A stretch of 64,000 nucleotides of DNA from Lachnospiraceae bacterium (GCA_021202335.1 JAJQDE010000027.1:1-64000); one strand, 5' to 3'; numbered from the stretch's first letter, positions 54,563 through 63,482 are shown. Translations and numbers: made by a program. Notes: a model not told the origin generated them from the sequence alone.

Positions 54563-55432
54563 TTATTCCTTAACAGCTCCGATATTAACACCTGTCACGA
54601 AATACTTCTGCAGGAACGGATACAATAACATGAATGGCAGAATTGCCGCAATGATACCTGCGTTAAACAGCGTATTTTGGGACACATTATACGATGTCGT
54701 AGGCGTATCGCCGTCCATGATCATGTTTCTCAGCTTATACTGGAAGTTTACCTGGTTCGGGTCAGTTATGTAAATCTTAACCGTTGAGTAATCGTTCCAT
54801 ACCGTCACGGCAAACATCAGACCGATGGATGCCAGCGCCGCCTTTGAAAGCGGAAGCACAATCGTAAAGAAAATTCTCATGGGAGAGCATCCGTCAATTC
54901 TTGCCGCCTCATAAAGCGACTCAGGTATTCCCTCAAAGAAGTTCCTCATAAGCACCAAATTGTAAACATTGATACCATGCTTTACAACCAAAATCCACAT
55001 GCTGTTTACAAGACCCAACTTCTTCATTACCAAATACTCAGGAATCATACCGCCCGAGAAAATCATGGTAAACAGTAAGAAATATGCGAAGAAGTTACGA
55101 CCCGGCATATCAAACTGTATAAGCACATATCCGCCAAGTGTTGAAAGCAGCAGACCAAGCAATGTTCCGAGCACTGTCGTAATAATCGAATTTATGAATG
55201 GTCTGTACAACGCCTGTGTTTCAATAATGGTCTTATAACCTTCAATCGTAAACTTGCTGGGCCAAAGCTGGAACTGATAAACGCCTACTCTGTTTAACGA
55301 GTCCACAAGCACCTTCCAAATCGGTATCAGGATAATTAAACCTATGATAATAAACACAATGTAATTGACAATGTCGAACAATTGAAGCCTGTCTCCGGGC
55401 TTTTTTGTTTTCATTTCCTTTTCCTTTGCCAT
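54563..55432 (-). CDS. Carbohydrate ABC transporter permease, LplC/YtcP type
   Basis: 289 residues with six membrane spans and the permease EAA loop EAARIDGCSPMRIFFTIVLP. It matches the LplC/YtcP branch of MalG-like permeases, which import oligosaccharides such as rhamnogalacturonan fragments. It starts 11 bases after the partner permease with GGGGGTG before the ATG. No ATPase gene is present, as is usual for systems sharing an MsmK-type ATPase. Confidence 0.9.
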   Translation of the reverse strand: MAKEKEMKTKKPGDRLQLFDIVNYIVFIIIGLIILIPIWKVLVDSLNRVGVYQFQLWPSKFTIEGYKTIIETQALYRPFINSIITTVLGTLLGLLLSTLGGYVLIQFDMPGRNFFAYFLLFTMIFSGGMIPEYLVMKKLGLVNSMWILVVKHGINVYNLVLMRNFFEGIPESLYEAARIDGCSPMRIFFTIVLPLSKAALASIGLMFAVTVWNDYSTVKIYITDPNQVNFQYKLRNMIMDGDTPTTSYNVSQNTLFNAGIIAAILPFMLLYPFLQKYFVTGVNIGAVKE

Positions 55433-55443
55433 ATCCGCACCCC

Positions 55444-56397
55444 CTATACAATTCCGCGTCCGCGGGTCTTTTTACTTGCCCAGTTACATGCAAGGACAAG
55501 AATACATCCTACGGCGGACTTAAAAAGACCGACTGCCGTCGAGTAACCGTAATTCGGCAACGCAATAGCGAATGTCTGACGATAGATGTATGTAGAAATA
55601 ACGTCCGATACATCATAAACCGCATTGTTGTAAAGTACGAATACGGACTCAAACATGTTCATAACCTTAGCAAGGTTAAGGATAAGCACGGTAATAATGG
55701 TATTTGCAATCGCGGGAAGCGTTATGAAACGCATCTTCTGCATACGCGTCGCACCATCAATGTCCGCTGCCTCATACTGCTCCGGGTTAATTCCGGAAAG
55801 AGTGGCAAGGAATACAATTGTTCCGTAACCTGTTTCCTTCCAAATATTAATCACGTAGAAAAGCGGACGCCACCATGTCTTGCTCGCAAGGAAGTAAATG
55901 TACTTCGTTGTATCTCCGTTAAAGAGAATACCGTTCACCAAACCTGTTGATGAAGGTGAGAAGAGCAAACTGAAGATAGATGCAGTTACTGCCCAAGACA
56001 TAAAGTGCGGCAAATATATAATTGTCTGCAAGGTTTTCTTTGCAAGCAGATTTTTCATTTCATTCAGGAAAAGCGATACCACAACAGATGCAAGTGTCGT
56101 GATTATCAGCTTTATGATACTCAGCTCAAGAGTATTTTTAAAGGCGGTCCAAAACGCCGTCGTTGAAAACATCTTAGAGAAGTTTTCAAATCCCACGAAT
56201 TTCGGAGTTCCTACCGGCTTATATTCATAGAGCGACCAGCGCACACCGAGCATGGGCCAATAATAAATCAACAGCACAAAGATAAACACGGGGAGGAACA
56301 TAATGTAATATCCCCTATTGTTCCATATACGAAGGCTAAGCGGCTTTTTGTGAACTTCCACGCCACCGGAAGTCATAACAGGTTGTTTTTTTGCCAT
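55444..56397 (-). CDS. Carbohydrate ABC transporter permease, LplB/YteP type
   Basis: 317 residues, six spans, EAA loop EAADIDGATRMQKMRFITLP, and the N-terminal YYIMFLPVFIFVLLIYYWPM typical of LplB/YteP proteins. It pairs with the LplC-type permease to form the channel for a complex oligosaccharide. It lies 175 bases after the binding-protein gene, separated by a hairpin. Confidence 0.9.
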   Translation of the reverse strand: MAKKQPVMTSGGVEVHKKPLSLRIWNNRGYYIMFLPVFIFVLLIYYWPMLGVRWSLYEYKPVGTPKFVGFENFSKMFSTTAFWTAFKNTLELSIIKLIITTLASVVVSLFLNEMKNLLAKKTLQTIIYLPHFMSWAVTASIFSLLFSPSSTGLVNGILFNGDTTKYIYFLASKTWWRPLFYVINIWKETGYGTIVFLATLSGINPEQYEAADIDGATRMQKMRFITLPAIANTIITVLILNLAKVMNMFESVFVLYNNAVYDVSDVISTYIYRQTFAIALPNYGYSTAVGLFKSAVGCILVLACNWASKKTRGRGIV

Positions 56398-56507
56398 ACC
56401 GTTCTCATCCTTTCTTCCATTTCATCATACTGAAAATTTCCTCATATCACTATGCGGCCGGACGGAACGGCCACGCGTTAATAATATCGGTTGTTTTGGA
56501 ATAAGCC

Positions 56508-56527
56508 CCCTCCCTTAACAGGGAGGG
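56508..56527 (-). terminator. Intercistronic hairpin after the first binding-protein gene
   Basis: CCCTCCC-TTAACA-GGGAGGG without a strong T run. Such a stem after a binding-protein gene usually protects or partly terminates the message, giving more binding protein than permease. Confidence 0.55.
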
Positions 56528-56572
56528 ATGCTTTAATTCTTAAATTATGAAATTATGTCAATGACGCTTTTA

Positions 56573-58237
56573 CTACTCGTTTAACTCTGCAAGGCACTGG
56601 TCGATGATTGAACCTACCGTTGCAACATATGTTTCCATAGCTGCGTCTACGTCGCCGCCCTCAACAACCACGCTCGTAACTGCCGCAAGCTTAGCATCGT
56701 AAATCGTACCTGACTCGTTTGTATATGTTTCTGATGAAGGTGATGTAGGAGCATCCACACAGTTCTCCGTGAAGAACTCGTTACCTGCTGCCTGAAGCTC
56801 TGTCTGTGATACATAGCCGTTTGTAAGCTCGCATACCATAAGAGCAGGGTCAATCAGGTTCTTTGACCATACAGTGTTAGAGTCCGTAGGAGACTGCTTT
56901 AAGTGGAACTCACCGTCAGCATACTCATATACCGTCTCGTTTTCCGTACCCGGGTTTGTCGTGAAGCTCTCTGCCTCTGTTGACCAGTGAACGCCCTCTG
57001 CGCCGTATACCCAAAGTGTCTGAACAACATCGCCGTCCATCATGGTCTCGATGAATGCGTCGAACACTGCCTGATTACGTGTTTCATCACCTGAATCAAT
57101 GATAACCCAAACGGGAGCCTCACGGTTAAGGTAGCCGCCCCAAGAGCTTGTAATCTCTTCAATCGGAGCAAGCTGTACAAGGTCTGAATCAACCTCATTC
57201 TTTATAAGATTGTTTGTAAGCGTCTGATACCATGTACCTGCCCAGTATGTTAACACGCCTGACGAACCTGTCTGGTCGTTTGAGAACCACTTCTCACGCG
57301 CAATCTTTGTAGATGCAGTAAGTGTCTCAGGGTCGATGCAGCCGTCCTGATATGCCTGCTGCAATCTTAACAGGGCTGCCTTTGTTTCCTCCGTCTGGAA
57401 GCCGTCATACCATACGCCGTCTTCATCCTGAAGAATTGCGGGGTATGCATCCTGCCAAAACTCGGGCAGATAGTTGATGTAAGGAGCCTCGCTGCCTACA
57501 AAGCCTGCTGCCACAACGCCGTATGTATCGCCGTTTACGCCGTTTCCGTCAGGATCGCCCTCATGGAATGCAAGGAGCATGTTATAGTAGTCGTCATACG
57601 TCTTGATATCATCCGCATTGATGCCTACCGCGTCAAGCCAGCTCTGCTTTACATAGCTGACGCAGCCGTTGCCGTATGCAGGAGAGAAGCCGTAAAGCGC
57701 TCCGTCGTCCGTATAAAGGTTGGCATTGATTGCAGGAAGCGTCATTCTTGACTGGAAGTCAGCGTTCTCATATGCGTCTGACATGTCCCAAAGAAGACCT
57801 GTCTGCTCATACTGCTTGAACATATCCGCTGACATGATCATTACGTCAGGGTAATCTCCACTGGCAAACAGACGTCCCACTGCGTCAGCATAGCCTGAAT
57901 GGTCAAGCTGCTGAATGTCAAGGGGAATACCTACTGCCGCCTCCCACTGCTCAACAAGCTCTGCCTGTCCGCTGTCAGTGGTTGCCGTAAGGGTACCATC
58001 TACTACCATCGTAATACCCGTATCGCCTAAAATGTCGTGATAATCAGCCTTTTCCGCTGACGTGTCTGCCGATGCGCTTTCTGACGCGCTGCTGTCCGAA
58101 GAGCTGCTGCTTGAATCGGAAGCGCTGCTGCTCGAATCTGAAGAGCTGCTGCTTGAATCAGAAGAGCTGCTGCCGCATGCTGCTAAGGAAACTACCATCG
58201 CAGATGCGAGAAGTAAAGATATTGCTTTCTTTTTCAT
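56573..58237 (-). CDS. Extracellular solute-binding lipoprotein, LplA/YtcQ type
   Basis: 554 residues. Signal peptide with lipobox LAAC, then a Ser/Asp-rich linker (22-62), then a two-lobed family 1 binding domain (DILGDTGITMVV, DYPDVMIMSADMFKQY). Large size and permease type place it with LplA/YtcQ, which serve rhamnogalacturonan-type oligosaccharides. It is the first gene of the transporter operon, with its own promoter 100 bases upstream and a near-identical damaged copy behind the permeases. Confidence 0.9.
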   Translation of the reverse strand: MKKKAISLLLASAMVVSLAACGSSSSDSSSSSSDSSSSASDSSSSSSDSSASESASADTSAEKADYHDILGDTGITMVVDGTLTATTDSGQAELVEQWEAAVGIPLDIQQLDHSGYADAVGRLFASGDYPDVMIMSADMFKQYEQTGLLWDMSDAYENADFQSRMTLPAINANLYTDDGALYGFSPAYGNGCVSYVKQSWLDAVGINADDIKTYDDYYNMLLAFHEGDPDGNGVNGDTYGVVAAGFVGSEAPYINYLPEFWQDAYPAILQDEDGVWYDGFQTEETKAALLRLQQAYQDGCIDPETLTASTKIAREKWFSNDQTGSSGVLTYWAGTWYQTLTNNLIKNEVDSDLVQLAPIEEITSSWGGYLNREAPVWVIIDSGDETRNQAVFDAFIETMMDGDVVQTLWVYGAEGVHWSTEAESFTTNPGTENETVYEYADGEFHLKQSPTDSNTVWSKNLIDPALMVCELTNGYVSQTELQAAGNEFFTENCVDAPTSPSSETYTNESGTIYDAKLAAVTSVVVEGGDVDAAMETYVATVGSIIDQCLAELNE

Positions 58238-58337
58238 TTTTCTTTCCTTTCCTCCCTAAAAATAAAAAATAAATAAAAGATTAACAGTTCAGGCAGGATG
58301 TTTTCCGATTGAAAATCATGCCATATGCCTACTTAAG

Positions 58338-58366
58338 ATTTTACCATTGTAACAGCTTTCATGCAA
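58338..58366 (-). promoter_or_regulatory. Promoter of the LplABC-type operon
   Basis: TTGCAT, a 17-base spacer and TAAAAT on the minus strand, about 100 bases before the binding-protein ATG. Just upstream, TTGGCAACGCTTTACAA (about 58376-58392) resembles a LacI/CcpA-type operator, but one half is off by a base, so it is only suggestive. Confidence 0.65.
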
Positions 58367-58392
58367 GCAAGAATTTTTGTAAAGCGTTGCCA

Positions 58393-58638
58393 ATTTGACG
58401 TAATTTCTCCAAAAAGTCCTTGATTTTTCAGCGTTTTGCGCACTTTGCGCTTTCTAAAATTTTTTTTTATTTTTTTTTATGCAGATTAAATTTTACTTAA
58501 ATATTGCCGAATTTTTGCAAGCATTTTTGTGCAAATCGGATCATCCTAAATTCTCCGGGCAAAAATGCCATGTACATTCCGACAATAATTTAACACTTTT
58601 TTAATACAAATTGACATAATTTGCCTTGCCGCTGCCGG
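58393..58638. other. AT-rich intergenic stretch between the transporter promoter and pyrC
   Basis: No ORF of interest. It holds a GCGCACTTTGCGC palindrome (58439-58451), two T runs of about nine (58458-58480) and a weak CAAATT/AATTTG hairpin near the pyrC end. A clear intrinsic terminator for pyrC was not found. Confidence 0.6.
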
Positions 58639-59940
58639 CTACCCCCGGTATACGATTTCACCGGACACAATTGTATATTTCACCACGCCCTGCAGCCTTT
58701 CTCCCGTAAACGGGGAGTTTGAAGCCTTTGACACATAATCCCCCGCAGTCATGCTTTCCTCGGGATTATAGATTACGATATCGGCAGGCGCTCCGGGCGC
58801 GAGCGTCCCCACATTCAAGCCGTACAATTTCGCCGGATTGACGCTCATGCACCTTATAAGCTGCTCATGTGTAATCCCCTCCTTGCAAACGAGCACGGTC
58901 ACACCGAGCGCAAGAGCCGTTTCCAGCCCTATGATGCCGCTCGGCGCTTCCGTAAGCGGCTTTTCCTTCTCCTCTCTGCCCTGCGGGGCGTGGTCGGTGG
59001 CAATGATATCAATTGTGCCGTCGCGCAGCCCCTCCACGATTGCAAGCCTGTCTGCCTCCTCACGCAGCGGCGGATTCATCTTCGCAAGCGCTCCGTGCCG
59101 TATTGCGGCCTCCTCCGTAAGGGAAAAGTGATGCGGCGTCGCCTCGGCGTGGATATTCCCGCACCCGTTTTCTGCCGCACGCTTCTTCGCCTCACGCACG
59201 AGCGCCACGCCCTCTTTTGTACTGATGTGCTGAATATTTAAAATCGCACCCGTTTTTAATGCCAATTCCAAATCACGCGTTATTAATGAAATTTCCGCCT
59301 CGCGCGGGGAACCGCCTATCCCGAAATACTCAGACGCCTTTCCTTTGTTAATGCCGTTATTTATAATAAGGGTCGGATTTTCCTCATGCAGGCTTATGGG
59401 AACGCCAAGCTCCTTTGATTTCAGAAACGCCTTCTCCAAAAGCGTTTCGTCCATAATCGGAATGCCGTCGTCGGTAAATCCGACCGCGCCGCACCCAATA
59501 AGCGCATCCATGTCCGTAATTTCATGTCCCGCCATCGCTTTCGTGACAGTGGCGCCGGTATAAACGTTAAGCTTGGTTTTTTTTCCTTTTTGAATAACAT
59601 ACGATACGGTTTCGGCATTATCCACGGGAGGCTTCGTGTTTGCCATGAGCACCACGCTCGTAAAGCCCCCCTTGAGCGCCGCCCTTGCGCCGCTTTCAAT
59701 GTCCTCCTTATAGGTGAAGCCCGGGTCTCTGAAATGCACATGCACATCCACCAGCCCCGGCGCGACAATACAGCCGGCCGCGTCAATAATGCGCCCGCCC
59801 TCGTCCTCCAAGTTTTTTTGTGTTTCGGGCGCAAGGCTCTCTGCAATTTTCTCTATTTTTCCGTCTTTTACAAAAACATTTGCTTTTTTATAAAAATTGC
59901 AGCCCGGATCAATCACCAGACCGTTTTTAATCAATAACAT
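58639..59940 (-). CDS. pyrC: Dihydroorotase
   Basis: Closes carbamoyl-aspartate to dihydroorotate in pyrimidine synthesis. 433 residues, class I type, with zinc ligands in DVHVHFRDPG, a metal-binding region ATPHHF and catalytic Asp in IATDHAPQ. No other pyr gene is adjacent. The PrcB-like lipoprotein gene lies 54 bases upstream and may be co-transcribed. Confidence 0.95.
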   Translation of the reverse strand: MLLIKNGLVIDPGCNFYKKANVFVKDGKIEKIAESLAPETQKNLEDEGGRIIDAAGCIVAPGLVDVHVHFRDPGFTYKEDIESGARAALKGGFTSVVLMANTKPPVDNAETVSYVIQKGKKTKLNVYTGATVTKAMAGHEITDMDALIGCGAVGFTDDGIPIMDETLLEKAFLKSKELGVPISLHEENPTLIINNGINKGKASEYFGIGGSPREAEISLITRDLELALKTGAILNIQHISTKEGVALVREAKKRAAENGCGNIHAEATPHHFSLTEEAAIRHGALAKMNPPLREEADRLAIVEGLRDGTIDIIATDHAPQGREEKEKPLTEAPSGIIGLETALALGVTVLVCKEGITHEQLIRCMSVNPAKLYGLNVGTLAPGAPADIVIYNPEESMTAGDYVSKASNSPFTGERLQGVVKYTIVSGEIVYRG

Positions 59941-59994
59941 CAGTTATCCTCCTTTTGTGTTTTCTCTCCACATCAGTCTAGCATACTTTTGCAA

Positions 59995-60411
59995 TTATTG
60001 AAACTCTATCGGCTTATCTTCAATATTTTCCGTCTTAACGACAATATACGGTGTCGTCGGCGTGTCCGTCACGTTTTCCGCCGTCCCTGGTCCGATCAGC
60101 GTCGTATCTATGACAAGCGTTTCCTCCGTTTCATAGAAAGCGTTCACGCTGATGCTGTAACCCGCGCTTTGCTGCTCGCCATATCCGATTGCAATATACA
60201 AATCCTCACCGATTGTATAGCTTATCTGAAACGGCTTTCCCGACTTCTCCGCGATGATTTCCTTAAGCGCATCGGGCTGCTCCTCCTCCCCGACCACCGT
60301 AAAATCCAAATCCCGCAGCTTATCCTCCGCAGTTTCCACAGTTTCACATCCCGTAAGGGCAACAGCAAGAGCCGTAAGCAGCACTGCCGACAAAAGCCTT
60401 AAACCGCGCAT
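59995..60411 (-). CDS. PrcB-like lipoprotein
   Basis: 138 residues, lipobox LTGC, then a small domain with GYSISVNAFYETEETLVIDTTLIGPG that matches the PrcB C-terminal family; PrcB was first described as part of a spirochaete surface protease complex. AAGGAG precedes the ATG. It is divergent from plsC across a 150-base gap containing a strong palindrome. No protease gene is near, so its role here is unknown. Confidence 0.7.
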   Translation of the reverse strand: MRGLRLLSAVLLTALAVALTGCETVETAEDKLRDLDFTVVGEEEQPDALKEIIAEKSGKPFQISYTIGEDLYIAIGYGEQQSAGYSISVNAFYETEETLVIDTTLIGPGTAENVTDTPTTPYIVVKTENIEDKPIEFQ

Positions 60412-60497
60412 ACGTTGTCTCCTTGCAAATCAATCTGTATTTTCTGTACTAAGCTATGCCTGCGCGGACAAAAATATTCGCAGGAGTTCGGCACAGG

Positions 60498-60526
60498 TTG
60501 ACTTTTTGAAAAAAAATGTATAAGAT
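60498..60526 (+). promoter_or_regulatory. Promoter of plsC
   Basis: TTGACT, a 17-base spacer and TAAGAT, ending 36 bases before the plsC ATG. Its -10 box lies inside a long perfect inverted repeat. Confidence 0.75.
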
Positions 60527-60541
60527 AGCCTTATACATTTT
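60513..60541. promoter_or_regulatory. Operator-like 12-bp inverted repeat over the plsC promoter
   Basis: AAAATGTATAAG-ATAGC-CTTATACATTTT, a perfect 12-bp palindrome with a 5-base centre, covers the -10 box and the likely start site. The geometry fits a dimeric repressor. It is also within reach of the divergent PrcB-like gene. Confidence 0.7.
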
Positions 60542-60562
60542 ACGAAAGGGTTGATATTTTTT

Positions 60563-61291
60563 ATGCTAAGACTGATTCTTGTGGGGGGCTTTGTTATTCT
60601 TTTTCTGATATTTACCATTCCCGTGATGCTTGCGGAATATATAATCGGTAAATTCAATCCGCGCTTAAAAAGCACGTCGAGCCTTGCCATCGTCAATTGG
60701 GCTTTCCGCGTGATACGCGTTCTTGCCGGCGCGACGGTCGATTATGTCGGGCTTGAAAATGTCCCGTCGGACACCCCGGTACTATATGTCGGCAACCACA
60801 GAAGCTATTTTGATATTGTGCTTACATACCCCAAGGTAGCGCGCCCGACGGGATATATAGCAAAGAAAAACATGGCTAAGGTGCCTCTTTTGAGCACATG
60901 GATGCGCAATCTCCACTGTCTTTTCCTCGACCGAAATGACATCAAGGCAGGCATGAAAACCATTCTGAAGGCGATTGATTACGTGCAAAGCGGCATCTCC
61001 ATCTGTATCTTTCCCGAGGGCACAAGGGGAAAGGCGGAAGGCGAGCTTCTGCCATTCCATGAGGCAAGCTTCAAAATTGCCGCAAAGTCGGGCTGTCCCA
61101 TTGTCCCGATTACGATTGTCAACAGCGCGGGGATTTGGGAAAACCACCTTCCGTTTATAAAAAAAGCGCATGTCGTCATCGAATACGGAAAGCCCGTTTT
61201 CATAAACGAGCTTCCAAAGGAGCAGCAAAAGCAGCTTGCCCCGTATTTCCAAAGCCTCATTAAGCAGACTCACGCAAAAATTTCCATATAA
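60563..61291 (+). CDS. plsC: 1-acyl-glycerol-3-phosphate acyltransferase
   Basis: Makes phosphatidic acid at the membrane. 242 residues from ATG 60563; the track TTG lies too close to the AAAGGG ribosome site. There are one or two N-terminal membrane spans, then the acyltransferase motifs NHRSYFD (HX4D) and FPEGTRG and the late VPITIVNSAG. It stands alone on the plus strand and ends at a bidirectional terminator. Confidence 0.92.
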   Translation: MLRLILVGGFVILFLIFTIPVMLAEYIIGKFNPRLKSTSSLAIVNWAFRVIRVLAGATVDYVGLENVPSDTPVLYVGNHRSYFDIVLTYPKVARPTGYIAKKNMAKVPLLSTWMRNLHCLFLDRNDIKAGMKTILKAIDYVQSGISICIFPEGTRGKAEGELLPFHEASFKIAAKSGCPIVPITIVNSAGIWENHLPFIKKAHVVIEYGKPVFINELPKEQQKQLAPYFQSLIKQTHAKISI

Positions 61292-61298
61292 AGCACGC

Positions 61299-61325
61299 AA
61301 AAACGGGCTGTATTCAGCCCGTTCT
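61299..61325. terminator. Bidirectional terminator between plsC and the amt transcript
   Basis: AACGGGCTG-TATT-CAGCCCGTT, flanked by A5 on the left, so on the minus strand the stem is followed by T5. It ends the small ORF of the amt transcript and plsC. Confidence 0.85.
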
Positions 61326-61469
61326 CTATGCTTGAGCGGCTCTTTTTGCCGCCTCAAGCCTTTCTTTCTCAGCCCCCAATGCTTTGAAGAATACCGCAGG
61401 CATTCTTCCCACATGAAGCTTTAGAGCTTCTTTGGCAGCGTTTTCTGCTGCCTTAGAAGCTCTCTTCAT
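61326..61469 (-). CDS. Unlisted 47-residue helical ORF directly after amt-PII
   Basis: This ORF is below the track's size limit. The ATG at 61469 is 5 bases after the stop of the ammonium transporter gene and the stop is directly at the terminator, so it fills the transcript end exactly. It begins MKRASKAAENAAKEALKL and is rich in Ala, Lys and Glu, predicted as two amphipathic helices with a GRMPAVFF break. The ribosome site is weak (GGAATAAACAAC), which fits coupled re-initiation. I do not recognise a family. It could be a partner of the transporter or PII domain, or a chance ORF. Confidence 0.55.
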   Translation of the reverse strand: MKRASKAAENAAKEALKLHVGRMPAVFFKALGAEKERLEAAKRAAQA

Positions 61470-61474
61470 GTTGT

Positions 61475-63265
61475 TTATTCCACATCCGCCAATGCTGCCA
61501 CGTTCTCTTCACCTGTACGAATCTTGACAACCTTGTCAACATTGTATACAAATATCTTGCCATCGCCAATATGCCCCGTGTAGAGCGCCTTCTTAGCAGT
61601 TTCAATAACCTTGTCAACCGGAATGGTTGAAACGACAACCTCAACCTTCACCTTAGGAAGCAGCGTCGCGTCAATTTCCGCTCCGCGGTACTTCTCGCCC
61701 GCGCCCTTCTGAATACCGCAGCCCATTACCTGAGTTACCGTCATGCCGGTCACGCCAAGGTCGTTCATAGCCTTTCTCAGCTTATCATAGCGGCTCAGCT
61801 TCGCGATAATAACAACCTTGTAAATACCTGAGGCTGATGCAAACGGCACCTGAGATACCTTGACCGCCGCATTCTTCTGCGCATCGGAAGCCTCTGCGTA
61901 TTCTTCCGTGCCAAGCTGCGTATTCTCGTTCTCTTCCATAATCATGTTGTTTGATATATCCATCATTGCGAAGCCTGCATATGCGGAAGGAAGACCATGC
62001 TCCGTTGCGTCAAGACCGATAATCTCTTCCTCCTCCGTAACACGAAGCCCGAATATAGCCTTAATCACAAAGAAAGTAATTGTAATTGTCACAGCCGTCC
62101 ATGCAATGACGCAGAGCATACCGCCAAGCTGAATGCCCAACAGCTTCAAGCCGCCGCCATAGAAAAGGCCTGTGCCGCAAATCTGATTTGCGCCGTAGCT
62201 CACGCCGTCACCATAGCCTCTCGCAAAAGCGGGCGCCGTATCCGTTGCAAAAAGTCCTACCGCAATCGTACCCCAAATACCGTTAAGGCAGTGTACCGCC
62301 ACCGCGCCTACGGGGTCGTCAATATGTAATTTGTAATCCAAAAGCCATACGCCGAAGCATACCAAAAGCCCTGCCACCGCGCCGATAATAATCGCGCCGA
62401 ACGCGTCCGTCACATCGCAGCCTGCAGTAATTGCCACAAGACCTGCCAATGAAGCGTTGAGCGACATTGAAACATCAGGCTTGCCGTACTTAACCCATGT
62501 GAAAATCATGCATACTACCGTCGCAATTGCGGGAGATATGGTTGTTGTCAAAAAGATTGAGCCAAGCTCCGATACGGATGTCGCTGCCGCGCCGTTGAAG
62601 CCGTACCAGCCAATCCAAAGGATGAACACACCTAACGCGCCAATAGTAAGATTGTGTCCCGGAAACGCATTGACCTTAACGATGTTTCCGCTCTTATCCT
62701 TCGTGAACTTACCGATACGGGGTCCTAAAATCTTCGCGCCAATCAGAGCGCTGATACCGCCTACCATATGGATTGCGCATGAACCCGCAAAATCGTGGAA
62801 GCCTATCTGAGCAAGCCAGCCGCCGCCCCAAATCCAGTGCGCCTCAATAGGATAGATAATGGCTGAAATAACTGCCGAATATACACAGTATGAAAGGAAC
62901 TTAGTTCTCTCCGCCATTGCTCCCGAAACGATGGTCGCCGTCGTCGCGCAGAACACCAGGTTAAACACGAAATTCGACCAGTCGAAATCAGCATAGCTTG
63001 TGAAAATGTCAAAGCCGGGCTTTCCAATCAGCCCTACCAAATCCTCGCCAAGCAACAGGCTGAAACCGATCAAAATAAATGTACAAGTACCTATACAGAA
63101 ATCCATCAGGTTTTTCATAATGATGTTTCCCGTGTTCTTTGCTCTCGTGAAGCCTGCCTCCACCATCGCAAAGCCTGCCTGCATCCAAAATACCAGTGCA
63201 GCGCCGATCAGAAACCATACGCCATAAACCTCTCCGGATATAGCGCTCAAAATTTCCTCTGTCAT
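61475..63265 (-). CDS. Ammonium transporter fused to a PII signalling domain
   Basis: 596 residues from ATG 63265, with GAGGAGGAAG before it; the longer track start has no ribosome site. Residues 1-445 are an Amt/Rh channel of 11 spans with the twin pore histidines in CAIHMVGG and AVHCLNG. A linker of about 30 residues leads to a full PII (GlnB/GlnK) domain (478-596) with GCGIQKGAGEKYRGAEI, which keeps the T-loop Tyr, and VFVYNVD-like KIFVYNVDKVVKIRTGE. PII proteins normally bind Amt from solution and block it; here the regulator is covalently tethered and could plug its own channel in response to ATP/ADP and 2-oxoglutarate. Confidence 0.93.
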   Translation of the reverse strand: MTEEILSAISGEVYGVWFLIGAALVFWMQAGFAMVEAGFTRAKNTGNIIMKNLMDFCIGTCTFILIGFSLLLGEDLVGLIGKPGFDIFTSYADFDWSNFVFNLVFCATTATIVSGAMAERTKFLSYCVYSAVISAIIYPIEAHWIWGGGWLAQIGFHDFAGSCAIHMVGGISALIGAKILGPRIGKFTKDKSGNIVKVNAFPGHNLTIGALGVFILWIGWYGFNGAAATSVSELGSIFLTTTISPAIATVVCMIFTWVKYGKPDVSMSLNASLAGLVAITAGCDVTDAFGAIIIGAVAGLLVCFGVWLLDYKLHIDDPVGAVAVHCLNGIWGTIAVGLFATDTAPAFARGYGDGVSYGANQICGTGLFYGGGLKLLGIQLGGMLCVIAWTAVTITITFFVIKAIFGLRVTEEEEIIGLDATEHGLPSAYAGFAMMDISNNMIMEENENTQLGTEEYAEASDAQKNAAVKVSQVPFASASGIYKVVIIAKLSRYDKLRKAMNDLGVTGMTVTQVMGCGIQKGAGEKYRGAEIDATLLPKVKVEVVVSTIPVDKVIETAKKALYTGHIGDGKIFVYNVDKVVKIRTGEENVAALADVE

Positions 63266-63350
63266 AACTTCTTCCTCCTCAGCTTTCTTTTTTAATATAT
63301 ACAGCTTTCCTTTTTTGTTCTTGCGCAGAACGTATTTTCTGTGTAAGGAC

Positions 63351-63384
63351 AAAAAAACGCTTTGGGAATTTCTTCCCAAAGCGC
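63351..63384 (-). terminator. Strong hairpin in the amt leader
   Basis: On the minus strand CGCTTTGGGAA-GAAA-TTCCCAAAGCG is followed by T7, a textbook intrinsic terminator. It lies downstream of the candidate amt promoter, so it may be an attenuator as well as the end of the GNAT transcript. Confidence 0.85.
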
Positions 63385-63402
63385 CTTTGCTTTATGTGAC
63401 AT

Positions 63403-63431
63403 ATATTACCACTGCTGTTTTTTATTGTCAA
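63403..63431 (-). promoter_or_regulatory. Candidate amt promoter upstream of the leader hairpin
   Basis: TTGACA, a 17-base spacer and TAATAT on the minus strand. Transcription from here would meet the terminator hairpin within about 15 bases and the ATG about 130 bases on. No second promoter is obvious between hairpin and gene. Confidence 0.65.
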
Positions 63432-63482
63432 ACAATTTTTAGTAAGTTTTTATTCTTTGTCTATTTTTGACTAATTTTTTGT

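Noticed and set aside
58376-58392. cre-like site TTGGCAACGCTTTACAA before the sugar transporter
   Set aside because: One half-site is shifted by a base against the CcpA consensus; kept only as a remark in the promoter entry.
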